Shown in pieces: positions 1 to 11,899 of a stretch of 64,000 nt of DNA (positions within the stretch are counted from its first letter, which is position 1; each line of letters starts with the position of its first letter). Below the pieces are notes generated by a model that was given only the letters and a program-made list of their open reading frames with translations, made no database searches and had not been told where the DNA came from. The stretch spans positions 27,527,398-27,591,397 of the forward strand of contig NC_092577.1 of assembly GCF_037975245.1 (NCBI RefSeq), read 5' to 3'. The position numbers were made by a program, and so were the translations under genes. The DNA comes from Apostichopus japonicus (taxonomy: Eukaryota > Echinodermata > Holothuroidea > Aspidochirotida > Stichopodidae).

Positions 1-229
1 TGGATCGGGTCCCCGTGGGGGAGTGCTCGGAAATCAAGAAGAAAGGTGATGATTGGTTAGTTTACACTCTAACGAAGACAATCATGCATGTTTGTACGAT
101 CCACTGCTTGTTTGTCTATAGTCACGAGCTGTTCATATCTGCAACCCTATTGTTTTCCATAGCAAAACATGATATCTTAGAAATTCATCAAGGTCCCAAT
201 ATACTGTATGTACGACTTTGGTTCTCTCA

Positions 230-1205
230 CTGAAGTTCATCGAAAAGTTGCCTTCAACCAATCACTAGGGTTCTTGTAATCCACACGCTGGATCTACTAA
301 CCACGTATGAAGTTCAACAAAGATGACCTTTTGAGTTATCGCATTTACGAATGTTTTCAGACTTTGATTTATGTTGACCTCAAATGGCTTTTGAACTCCA
401 CCAATTTCGATAAGGTTCTTGTACTCACCACGTTGAATCCATATGCCAAGTATGAGTATTCAACAATGGCGTAGCTCTTTAGTTACGCTGTTTACGAGGT
501 TTGCACTTTGACTTATGTCTATACGTATGATGCATAACGCACATGTTATTTGATAGGCTGGTCTGTGGGAGATACGGTAGCTTATAAAACAAGGTTTCCA
601 CAATTTGGCGTCTGGTGACTCAAACTGACCTTTGACCTCACTAAAATATTGTACTGAACGTGTCACAACTACATACTAAATGTGAGATTCGTCAAACCTT
701 CCCTTCTTGAGTGATCGTGTTTATAAGGTTTTCACAATTTCACCTCTAGTGACCCCAAATGGACTTGGACCTCCACCAAAAACACAAGGGATATTGCACT
801 CAATGTGGTACTCCTTCACACGAAATACGAGATTGATCCAAGCTATCCTTCTTGAGATATTGTGTCTTTACAAGCTTTACACAATTTGACTCCTGGTGAC
901 CCCAAATGACCTTTGACCTCCACAAAAAACTACAGGCTTTTTCTCCTGAACGTGGTCCTCCTACTCCCGAAATATGCGTTTGGTATAAGCTTACCTCCTT
1001 GAGATATTGTGTTTTTACAAGGTTTTCACTATTTGGCCCCTGGTGACTCCAAATTACATTTAAAATACCCACAAAACAATAAGGTTTTTCTACTCAATGT
1101 GGTACTCAGATACACCAAATATTAGATTGGTCCAAGCTTCCCTTCTTGAGATATCGTGTTTACAAGCGAGGCATCAAACACACACACACACGCACACACA
1201 CACAC
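230..1205 (+). repeat. Dispersed DR1-motif repeat with CA-rich tail
   Basis: Imperfect repeats of roughly 130-140 bp share the phrases 'gacctttgacctccac', 'gttcttgtactcaa' and 'cttcttgagatatcgtgtttacaa', and end in a (CA)n run at about 1175-1205. The same family recurs at 12.6-12.9, 14.1-14.4, 40.1-40.9, 44.15-44.8 (both orientations) and 51.2/52.7-53.0 kb. Exact TGACCTTTGACCT 13-mers lie at 626-638 and 907-919. No long ORF is present. It is probably a non-autonomous element with an internal tandem module; its superfamily is not recognised. Confidence 0.75.
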
Positions 1206-3055
1206 AAACATACAATATCTGTTAGATATAAATATATATCACACATAATCACTTTATAGTCATACTAAACCGTATGCTGGTGGACAAATAGGCATAACTG
1301 CAGTGTTAGCAGTTTTGTATATCTTTACAGTCTAATTGAATATCACGTGATCACATCTTATAAATTCAGATCACCATGCATGAGTGTGCCGTAGTGCCAA
1401 CCGCGTGCCACACCGCCCATCTTGATATGAACCACAATTTTTAATGTCGAAATTTGAAGTGGATATATACACTATATCTTCGGTGAATGTTTATATCGAA
1501 TATAAAGGTTACGGTACGTACGCATACATATTTGCTGGTACACAAAAGCCACATACTCGCGAAATGTATACAATTCTAATACCATATACACTGCGTAATC
1601 ATGACAGACGATATAAATCTTTACCAGCAAGAAATACACGTCAACTAAAACACGTCAGCCTAACTTCGGCAGACTGTTTACTTTCACGAGAAGCCTAACT
1701 TCCGCAGAATGTTTACTTTCACGAGAAGCATGTCTACAAAATGTTATGTGCAATGTTGGTTAGAATTGCGCAATAACTAGTTTGTCTTTATTGAGTTTCC
1801 ATGCAGAGACACCTGTATTCATCTAAGTATAAACTCTTGCCAATTTCACAACAAGAGGGTGTGTCCAATGTACACTCAGCTCAATCAGCTAGCATGTTGA
1901 CCAAAGTCCTTTGACTGTAGGCAACAGCTGACCAAACATATAGACAAGCACGTATTTCAAAAGGTTCGCACGTATAACGTCAAAGGGGATTTACATTTTA
2001 AAGGTAACGGTAATAACGTTACCACAGTCCCTGCTTCGAAACATTTGCTTGTATAATTTCAAATTACAACTGTGCTGAATAAATAAGAAACCTTCATAAA
2101 CAGTTGTCTATATAAAGAGAAATAATAGTGGTTGGTGACCGATAATCAAGTTTGTTCTTTCCAAACTTCGAAAAGCACTAACATAACTGTCAAACTAACA
2201 TCATTTTCGGCGAAATAGTTCTGAAACTATCTTCAACCATAGATTTTACAGATAGACACTAGTGTTCTGTGAGATACTCTTCATTCTCGAGCGACCAGAC
2301 AAGTTGATGTCATATACTGACTTCCATTTAATGGCCAATACATCTAATGCTTCAAAGCAACCCCATGCACACCTCTGTGAACATGACACAGACTTAGTAC
2401 CGGATATCCCTTGACTCTATAAAGTCTAAACATTAATTTGCACTACAGCTACTATTGATAGCTACCACGCAATGAACATTCAACGGCTATACGGTGATGT
2501 TTGAAATGGTGAACGTATACCAAAATCAGCGAGTTTCAAGTTTAGGTTCGTCTGTTTCCAAATTTGTTGTAAATTTTCAGTGGTAAAACTGCAGCATGGG
2601 TGGCCATTATCTTACTTTCTATAGCAGCTTTCACAGCCTTAAATTGCTAAACATTTCAATTGAGTGATTGGTACTATATACTACCCGATAGACGGCTGGT
2701 AATGAACCTATTATTGTAATTCCACTTGCTCAATCTAAACATTCGTATTCGTTAGCCATTCTTGTAGAAATAACCCATACAGAAGCAAATAATATATACA
2801 TAAGCACGAAGAAGCCTCTAAACTGCATATATACAGTATGTGTACGAGTCACTTCTATCTGAAATCATTGTTTACTTGTAGTCTATTACCAGTACCTACA
2901 TTGGTTCCTACATGTATAGGCTCTAGGCTCAATCGATTCTTCTTCAACACGTTAGTATGAAACTTTTCATCTGACTTTGAAATAATATTGACCATGGGTC
3001 CTGGTTAGTGGCTTCAATTGTTCATGGAGGAGAAATGGTTTGTGATATACTACAT
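1206..3055. other. No recognisable feature
   Basis: AT-rich sequence with only short ORFs (up to 84 codons) that lack recognisable domains or convincing splice context. No tandem array or TIR element was seen. Confidence 0.5.
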
Positions 3056-3425
3056 CAGGGGTGGGCAACCTACGGCCCGCGGGCCACATGCGGCCCGCCA
3101 GTGATTTTTTTTGCGGCCCGTGGGATGTCTTAAGAAAAAGAATAAAATCAATCTATTTTACATCATCACAAAAAACGAGCTAGCTGCTTAGAATGTATCG
3201 GCACTAATGATGCTGTCAGGTAGGCCTATTATCCCCATTAATTATCAACTGTACTGTATTGACATTATGTTTTTGTGAATACAGATTAAGTACACACAAC
3301 TATTGCTTGAAAGTCCTCGGAATCAAAAGTTTGAAATCAACAGCAGGCCGTTGGTTAGGTGCGGCCCAGTCAATTTTTCACCCCTTATATCTGGCCCATT
3401 CATTCAAAAGGGTTGCCCACCCCTG
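3056..3425. mobile_element. hAT-like MITE, 370 bp
   Basis: The ends form terminal inverted repeats: CAGGGGTGGGCAACCT at the left and GGGTTGCCCACCCCTG at the right. 'cggcccgcgggcc' and 'gcggcccg' blocks lie just inside. The flanking octamers tactacat and tactatac agree only in the first five bases, so an 8-bp duplication is plausible but eroded. Similar CAGGGG(T/C)xGGCAAxCT termini are common in non-autonomous hAT elements of animals. It carries no coding sequence. Confidence 0.8.
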
Positions 3426-4479
3426 TACTATACATGAACCAATCGGGCGATTACATACAACGCCTACAAGGGGTCGTCTTCTTTTGTAGTATGCCAAAGC
3501 GGTCGGCTGTATACTAAACAGGCAGTCTTTAGATATAATTGTGTACAAAACTAGGAAATCAATATGCCAACTGGCAATGGTGAGGACGGATTCGGTCTCC
3601 AGTCTTAGTCTAGGGCAACCGGAGTCCGAGTCAAGTCCGAGATACAGTACCTATGTTTGTAGTACTGCGTTGAGATCACTATGCAAATATTTCTAATAGG
3701 CTATAATTGCACTAATTCGTGTAATTCAGCATCATGTTTAAGCTACATTGCGTAAGAATGACAAATGAAGTGGGGGTGATCTAGATCCGGGGATGGGGGG
3801 GGGGGAGCTTATGTACATAGCCTACTTGATTTACCTGGGTTATTGTAACACCTGGATGCCTATAAATTAACATAAACTTAGTCATCAACACGGCGACATT
3901 ATACCAGTGCCTATATAGAAAGAAGAAACCCAATTATCAGCAATGCAATGTTATCGGCGTTCCTTCTCTTTATTATTTCACTCAATGGCTGCTACAGTTA
4001 AAGTCGTTCTACTAAGCAACCATTAACAGTTACATGCCCATACCTGTATTAACTGCAGACAATGATCAATTCATTCATTCAGCAGGACGGCAGTGCACCA
4101 GATTCCCCGTTTTCAAAACATCACACGCTCACCCTAGTCAGTTCAGAGTGGTCACTGTCCAGTGATATGGTTGTAACCTGCAGTGAGTTTTATATATTAC
4201 AGACCGCCGCATATGCATACACGTACGACAAATTCAAATTGACGTTCAATTGACGTACCATTGCAATGCATGAATACAACCATTACTTCAATTTTGTGCA
4301 ATTATCCCTCAGCTCCGTTATTGACTGAGGCAAGCCGCTATTCCTAACTCGTTCACGCTCAGAGCCCGGCAGAAACGATCGCATGTATCTATCGATCACA
4401 ATACTCGGCCAGTGCTGTTTGTGTGGAGACATTGACGTTTAGTTTGGTTTCCTAGTAATACAATACGTGAAAGGATATA
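3426..4479. other. No recognisable feature
   Basis: Non-coding, AT-rich, with a G-run near 3796-3806. No gene, array or inverted element was recognised. Confidence 0.45.
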
Positions 4480-4644
4480 TACTTTCATACTTATACAAAT
4501 GAACCTGAGAAAAGTACGGAAGCTTAAAAGAGCCATCAACATAAAAAACTTTGCCCTAAATAAGTCAACATTTTTCAGTAAATTGTTTAGATTACAAGAT
4601 AATATCTTATCAAAAATCAGAAAAATGTTGGATTGCTCAGTTGC

Positions 4645-5020
4645 TTTAACTGAACAATTGAACAATTTTCTGCAAAATGTTCAATTGACAACTAATCGTA
4701 TCTCGTCTATTCAACATTTTTCTTCAAAATGTTTAATTGTTCACTTCATTCCATCTAAGCAATTGAACAATTTTCTGCAAAATGTTTAATTGACAACTTA
4801 TCATAAGTCGCCAATTCAACAATTTTCTTCAAAATTGTCAATTGTTTACTTCATTCCAACTGAGCAATTGAACAATTTCCTGCAAAATATTTAATTGACA
4901 ACTTATCATAGCTCGTCAGTTCAACATTTTTCAGCAAAATGTTCAATTGTTCACCTCATTCCAAGTGAGTAAGTGAAAAAATTTCTGCAAACTGTTTAAT
5001 TGACAACTTATCACATATGG
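4645..5020 (+). repeat. 105-bp tandem array, left foldback arm
   Basis: Four units with a period of 105 bp (phase marks at 4671, 4776, 4881, 4986), built from alternating 'caattgaacaattttctgc' and 'aacatttttcttcaaaatg' blocks that are themselves partly palindromic. Confidence 0.85.
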
Positions 5021-7429
5021 CCAATTGAATTCAAAAGTTTTCTGCCAAATGTTTAGGAGTCGTGTCTGCGCGGTAGATGATTCATGCGTATAGTATATGG
5101 TAAATATATATGGAAAGCAACGTGGTGGAAGAAGGCCAGAATGATACTGTACAAATTCTTCTGACCTGCAGAGGTCCTTCACGTTTAGCCACCGCAACAT
5201 GACGGGGGGGGGGGGGGAGAAATAAAGACATTAAGCCTTCAGGTATGAAATTTTACTGATAATATAAAATATACAAATATAAAAGCAAAGTGTTCAATTG
5301 CTCAGTTGGAATGAAGTGAACAATTGAAAATTTTGTAGAAAAATGTTGAGTTGACGAGATACAAAAATTTGGTTTGATATGTTAAAGAGGAACATAATCT
5401 AAGCATTCTGGTGAAATTTGCATTCAATTCCTATGTACCGTTTATTAGGAAGCAGACTACGTTCGGTTATTTGTTTTACTCTGAGAACATACTTTGAATA
5501 CAATTTCAAGAACCAAGAAACACTCTTTCTCATTTGTTATTTTAATGAAGTACTGAGGTGTTACAGAATTTCGAGCGGCAAATCGCGTCAAAATGCAAAA
5601 TATATGGATTTCCACCGAACGACTGGCAGTGTTAAGTCAATGATATGTCTTTGCTTAAACGTGTAGCAGCCGACGAAATTTTCTCTAATGATATGTAAAT
5701 CTCTATCAATTGCACTAAGTTCCATCAACTCTTTAACTTCAAGTGAAAGACAGGATTATTGTCCGCAACAAGTTAACTGCAAAGAAATTGTCTAGTCATA
5801 TCTTCTGGAGGCTTCCGTTAACTTCATTTCCTCCCAAGGTCAGAGATGAGAAGATCCGTGAATCCGAATCTGTGCAAAATGGAAAGTTGAAAGCAACATT
5901 ATATGAGTAGTGAATGCCACACTGTAAGTCATACATAAAATAAATTCTCATCCACTACAAAAATAATTAACATTCACCATGTTCGTTGAGTATAGACTGT
6001 TAGTGTACAACTGAACTATACTCAGGCATTGAGTTTATTGGATGATCTTTTATTGCGACGGCGCCTACATGTTTATGGGATTACTGGCTCAACTTTTTTT
6101 TTTATTGAAACTTGCATGTCATATTTTTGGCGTTGAATATATAACACAGTTTACTACCAAAACTGAAAAGTTCTAACCAAACGAGCCAATACAACATTTG
6201 TGACATATTAATTCAATTAAATATCAGACATTTATCAAATTAGAGCAAGTTAGGATATACAAGAAATTTGATGCATTTTGCAGGGTGGTGCTCAATTGAT
6301 TTACCTGTGCAATGTCTAACTGTGTAATGCCAATCAAACATTAATCAGGATCCATGGGGGTTCAAAACACCCTCTGTTATCACCCAAATGCAAAAACAAA
6401 ATAACGCTAGCCCACCATTATAGTAAAATGTACTATTATACATCATGTTTGCATCTAGAAACCTATAAAATGCCTTATTTTGACAAAGAAAGGGGGACCC
6501 TCCCCCAGGTAACAGGAAATATTCGCCGCCGATACACACACAAACACATTAGCAATTTTCCTCAAGGGATCTAACAGAGAAATTGTACCAAAACTCAGTT
6601 GATACATTATCACTCTAATGATGTTAAAGTTCCTGTCAAACAGGATATAGTAATAAGTTCACACTTTCTAAACAGAAAGGTCCCTATGGTTACAACAGGG
6701 AGATGATATGGCAACTCCCTGGTTACAATATCAAACTGTCCAACACTGTGTTGAACAACAATATACAATAGGTGATTGTCTAGCTGTCGAAAGTGTCTTA
6801 ATTATTTAATCATCATTTGTTTGAAAACATAAACTGTGTCTGCTGGCTTCAGTGAAACAGGTCCAGGCAAAATCTCTTTATTGGCGATGTAGACCAAATG
6901 AAGACAATTTTCTGGCTTTATGCCACTTAATTGTTAATTGTGTATCAAATGTTGGCAGGGACGAAGCTAAGGCCTAGTGATTGGGGGGGGGGGGGGGGGG
7001 TGTAGTGGCTGAAATGCCAACTGGATGGGTTTTGAAGCCAGAAAATTCCGACTGCTGCCTTGTACCCCCCCCCCCCCCCCCCGCGCTACTCGTCAACGAT
7101 ACGGTCAGTGTCAGTCAGACACCCCATCTTTCGCGACTGCACTTTTTTCCGCACTTTTTTCGATACTTTTGTACCACTGGCCTTAACTTCACAAACTTAT
7201 TAACCACTCTGGTTAAGCAATTAAGCAACTGATTATAAGTTATCTGCTAGAAGGCTACATAGACTACTAACTACAACAGCTATGTTAATGTAACAAAGGG
7301 AAAACTTTTTTTTCAACAAACTATATTCGACGACATAGTGAATTACCCAAAAATACAGTGCTTTTTCCCTAGCGCGCTTAATTATTTTCTTTTTTTGGGG
7401 GGGGGGTGGGGGTGGCTATATATCACTCA

Positions 7430-7860
7430 CATGAAAAACAAAATGTTCAATTGTTCACTTCATTCCAACTAAGCATTTGGAATGAAGTTAACAATTAAAC
7501 AATTTGCAGAAAAATGTTGAGTTGACGAGATACGATAAGTTGTAAATTAGACATTTTGCAGAAATTGTTTCAATTGCTCAGATGAAATGAAATTAACAAT
7601 TGAAAATTTTGCAGCAAAATGTCCAATTGACGAGATATGATAAGTTGTCAATTAAACATTTTGCAGAAAATTGTTCAATTGCCTCTTTAAAGCAACTGAG
7701 CAATCCAACATTTTTCTGATTATTGATAAGTTTTATTTTGTTAACTAAACAATTTACTGAAAAATGTCAACTTGTGTTTTTCTTATGTTGATGGCTTTTT
7801 TAAGCTTCCGTAGATTTGCATTGAGTATTTTAATTTATACCGTAGAGACAATATAATTCC
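7430..7860 (-). repeat. Inverted array, right foldback arm
   Basis: Reverse-complement counterpart of the 4480-5020 arm, with 'attttgcagaaaa', 'gttgacgagata' and 'ccaacatttttctgatta' blocks. It ends in the outer block at about 7780-7815. The arms have diverged from each other, so insertion is not very recent. Confidence 0.75.
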
Positions 7861-8599
7861 TGAACTTACTTGAAGCTAGCGACCAGGGTCAACCCACCCA
7901 ATAGCAAAATGAGTACATAAATAAACCGAATTGAAGCTGGCGAACGTTGTGCAGTAGTTCTATTAGGCATTTTTTTAGAGTATTCATAATCATATGAAGT
8001 TTTGTATGGTGGAGTATAAGAATCGCGAGATACAATTTCTCAAAGTGGCAAGAAAAACGTGGTAAATATGACTGATTAAAGGTCAATTTTGACTGAATTC
8101 TTCTATTTTTAGATTATTCACAATCACAGGAATATATAAATAGGCCTAAATTAAAATTAGAGTGCGACAGACGGAAAACCCGACTATCGCACTCAAATTT
8201 TCCAACTATCGTCAGTTTTACCAAGTTTTTTTTTGGGGGGGGGGGGGATGAGATACCCTAAACCCCCCTCTAGCAACGTCCCTGAATGTGGGTATAGGAA
8301 CCAGAGGTGGAACCTTTGAAAGTATATATAGGAACAGAAACTACCAGAACTTGCAGATAAACTTGTTACTATGGGGACTTCACCTGCAAAGATTTACAGT
8401 ACACTTTCTCGGTTCTCACCTACCTTCATGACCTTGGCCTTTCTGTATGCTTTACACCTATGTCCAGACACGGCTCGTGAACTCACTGCTAAACTAAGAC
8501 TGTTTTACCCAATTAATTCGTATTGAGATTGGTCATAGTAAAAAATGTACACTATAGACGAACTGTAAAGTTTCATAAACGGCGATGGTCATTTCCCCA
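7861..8599. other. No recognisable feature
   Basis: Non-coding; a G-rich run at about 8234-8249 and AT-rich flanks. No gene or array was recognised. Confidence 0.45.
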
Positions 8600-8915
8600 C
8601 GAAACTACTTTCAACCTGAAATACGACGGAAAACGTCCAATACCACCGCTGTACGTACAAAGAGTAGTATAGTGAGGGCCCCAGATCGCACCCGTGTAAT
8701 CCCAATTTGTGGATGTACCTCGATCCCCTATTAGATGTAGCGACTATGATCGCATCCGTGGAATCCCACTTTGTAACATACCCAGACTCCCTATAACATA
8801 ACTTAGATGTAGCCACCAAAGATCTCACCCGTGATATCACACTTTTTAACGTACCCATATTCGCTATAACTAAGATGTAGCCACCAAAAATGTCACCCGT
8901 GCAATCCCTACCGTA
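8600..8915 (+). repeat. ~70-bp degenerate tandem array
   Basis: Units carrying 'agatgtag' at 8733, 8806 and 8873 (spacings of 73 and 67 bp), with 'cacccgtg', 'atccca' and 'cccta(t)aac' landmarks. One further unit of the same family lies at about 25,570-25,634, on the far side of the CACTA-like element. There it is interrupted by another transposon. Confidence 0.8.
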
Positions 8916-8929
8916 ATTGCATGTACACT

Positions 8930-9735
8930 GTAAAAACTAAAAGGGTTTATTTACCCCAAAATAGGGTAAATGTAAATCCCGCATGTGGACACAAAGTATG
9001 GGTATTTATAACCACATTTAGATGTGCATTTACCCTTTATTGTGTCGCTATGCAGGATTTACATTTACCCACTATTTGGTTTCTTTTACACAATTTAGGT
9101 GTGAATTTACCCATTATTGTGTTGCTATGCAGGATTTACATTTACCCACTATTTGGTTACTTTTACACAATTTATTTGTAAGTTTACCCTTTATTGTGTT
9201 GCTATGCAGGATTTACATTTACCCACTATTTGGTTACTTTAACACAATTTAGGTGTGAATTTACCCATATTTGTGTTGCTATGCAGGATTTACATTTACC
9301 CACTATTTGGTTACTTTAACACAATTTAGGTGTGAATTTACCCATATTTGTGTTGCTATGCAGGATTTACATTTACCCACTATTTGGTTACTTTAACACA
9401 ATTTAGGTGTCGATTTACCCATATTTGTGTTGCTATGCAGGATTTACATTTACCCACTATTTGGTTACTTTAACACAACTTAGGTGTGAATTTGCCCATA
9501 TTTGTGTTGCTATGCAGGATTTACATTTACCCACTATTTGGTTACTTTGACACAATTTAGGTGTGAATTTACCCATATTTGTGTTGCTATGCAGGATTTA
9601 CATTTACCCACTATTTGGTTACTTTAACACAACTTAGGTGTCAATTTACCATTATTTGAGTTGCTAAGCAAGACTCACATTTACCCACTATTTGGTTACT
9701 TTTAAACAATATAGGTGTAAATTTATGACTTAGTT
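8930..9735. repeat. 77-bp subterminal tandem array
   Basis: The phrase 'caggatttacatttaccc' recurs with 'ggattt' at 9055, 9132, 9209, 9286, 9363, 9440, 9517, 9594 and a degenerate copy at about 9671: an exact 77-bp period over about nine units. The outermost units are more diverged than the middle ones. The array begins directly inside the left terminus. Each unit contains several TTTACCC motifs, echoed by GGGTAAA/TTTACCC in the right subterminal region. CACTA elements characteristically carry subterminal repeats bound by the element's accessory protein (TNPA in maize). Confidence 0.93.
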
Positions 9736-11899
9736 GTGTTGATGTGTGGGATTATTCCATTAGATCTTTTGGTACTATTATGCTTAAGATGTACAACTAC
9801 CTCTTTGATGCTGCTGCACATAATTTACAATTATATTAAAGGTATTCTGTATTGGCCCAAAATTATAGCATGCTATAATCGCTAGATGTTTTCAAAGAAT
9901 ACTTTCCTGGAGGTCACTACCCTCCAATGGTTCACAGACATTCTACATTGAGCACACAAGATGACTGAATGTCTCAGTGAGAAAAATTTCCTCAAGAGTG
10001 GTAATAAAAACAGTTCAGAATTTTAAGCAAAGATGACCATATTTGGCCAACACAGCATACCTTCATTGGGCTACATAACACAATGCAATTTAATTGTGCA
10101 GATTCTTGAATTAATATAATGGGTAAGAATGTTAAATTAGGAGAAAACTAGAAACTTCAAACATGAATACTACACTGCATAAACGTGATATGAATAATCA
10201 ATGCAATAGCATGTTTATATCAATCTAGGAATATTCATGCATAATGTACAATATGGTGAAGCAACACTTAAAGTTGGTAACATATGTGTATACTAGTAAA
10301 ACCTTGACTAAAAAATGTTACATTTACTAATGTATGATCACATTTTCTCAACAATTGGAAACTGCCACAACCCATTACTAGGCATGTCAGGTATTAAACC
10401 ATGTAACAATTTTCATTTACATCGATGAATACATTTGTAAAATTAAGGTGTGCCAATCTTTTAACATTAACATAAATCTCTATTGACCACAAATATTACT
10501 TTCAGGTTGTCTGTTATGATTATGCTGTATCACTGTCACCTTAAAAATCTGGTATCACTCAAAAAGTGCATTACTTTGGCATAACATTGGTAAAAAAGAC
10601 CATAACTCCCACTTTTATAAAATGGCTCAGCAAAAAATTGAGAAACTTGGAGAATATTGGGATAAACAATAATAACTTACTAATAAAAACAATTTGTATG
10701 TAAACAACTAACTTTGCAAATCAATGCAGGTACATCAACATGCTTTTGTTTATGATCAAACCCATCAGTTCTCACTGACCATGAATGTTGCATCAACACA
10801 ATAAAGGTTTACATGATAAGACCTGTATGTTACTAAGTTGTAAATTAATAACTCTAAAACATACCTTAACTCTAATGTATGATTAATTATACAGTTCTTA
10901 GTGCTTTAACATTTCATGTTGATTTATCTTGAATACAACAGTACACTCAAAAAGTTGCATTAGAGTGGTGCATGTTTATGTGCACCACCCCCACCCCACC
11001 AACCAAATTTTGTTGTGACAGAACAAGCCACAATATATGGAACTTTCTTGTCACTGATCTAATTGTTCCAGCAATTGTCTCCATGATTTTATTTATATGT
11101 GCATCAAGCATTACAAAGATTATCGATAACAACTTCCTGGTCTTGGTATAAATTGACAAAAACAAAATCAAATCGAGCAAAGATACGGTGATGCTTAAGT
11201 TTAGGCCTATGATTGTGAATGATCACCATTAACCATCTGTGTTGAGTGTAACCGAGGCTAACTGAGGAAGACTAGCATACAATTAGTCTACACTAAGCTT
11301 GCTTCAACTAGGCTGAACGTTAAACCTTAATCACTATACCCCTCTATGTTTATTGTAGACCCCACAATTTATCACAAAATATTACTGTACACAATTTGCT
11401 ATTCTTAATGCTCATCAATCTTGGTTTGAATGTATAAAAAATTTACTGGCTTAGATAATTTGCTTAATATCAACTAATTGCTGTTTGGCCTTCTTATTAC
11501 ACCCAGTTCTAATTGTATTAACAGCTTATTATTGACTTTACTATATGACACCTTTTATAAAGTTGCATTAGTGTTCCAACTAAATTTTCGCCCCCAACTT
11601 TGCTCTTCGTCATAACAAGGCATGTCACAGCACTTCAAACTTGTAGTTGCCCCTGATCTCACTGTTTCACCAATATTGTAATGTTTAGTATTATATATCA
11701 TTTAAGTGTACTAAGAATTACCCAAATTATCATTTTACACATTATTTGTCTTGTAAAATTGTGCTAACAAACTAAATCCCTGAAAACAACACTATGCAAA
11801 TCCAGCAAACAATCTGAAAAACATAACTAACAATAATTCTGGGTCAACAAATAACAGAAAAACAATAGAACTTGAAGAAAAGTCACAAAATGAAATAAA
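9736..11899. other. Non-coding interior of the CACTA-like element
   Basis: AT-rich, downstream of the multi-exon gene's stop codon. No ORF of interest. Two stretches (about 10,945-11,130 and 11,560-11,730) look like diverged direct copies of one another ('aagttgcatta', then 'ccccaactttg/ccaccaacc', then a 'tcactg(a)tct' region). Confidence 0.45.

Larger units (their letters stand above)
4480..7860. mobile_element. Foldback-like element with tandem-repeat inverted arms
   Basis: A left arm (about 4480-5030) and a right arm (about 7430-7860) are inverted copies of each other. Both carry the outer block 'acggaagcttaaaa(g/a)agc', then 'catcaacataa', then 'agaaaaatgttggattgctc', then an array of AT-rich units rich in 'caattg'. 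In the left arm 'tgcaaaatgtt' recurs at 4671, 4776, 4881 and 4986, an exact 105-bp period. A short reverse-orientation piece at 5285-5355 lies inside the left arm. The 2-kb centre has no recognisable ORF. The layout matches foldback transposons such as the sea-urchin TU elements. Exact ends and target duplication were not resolved. Confidence 0.75.
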
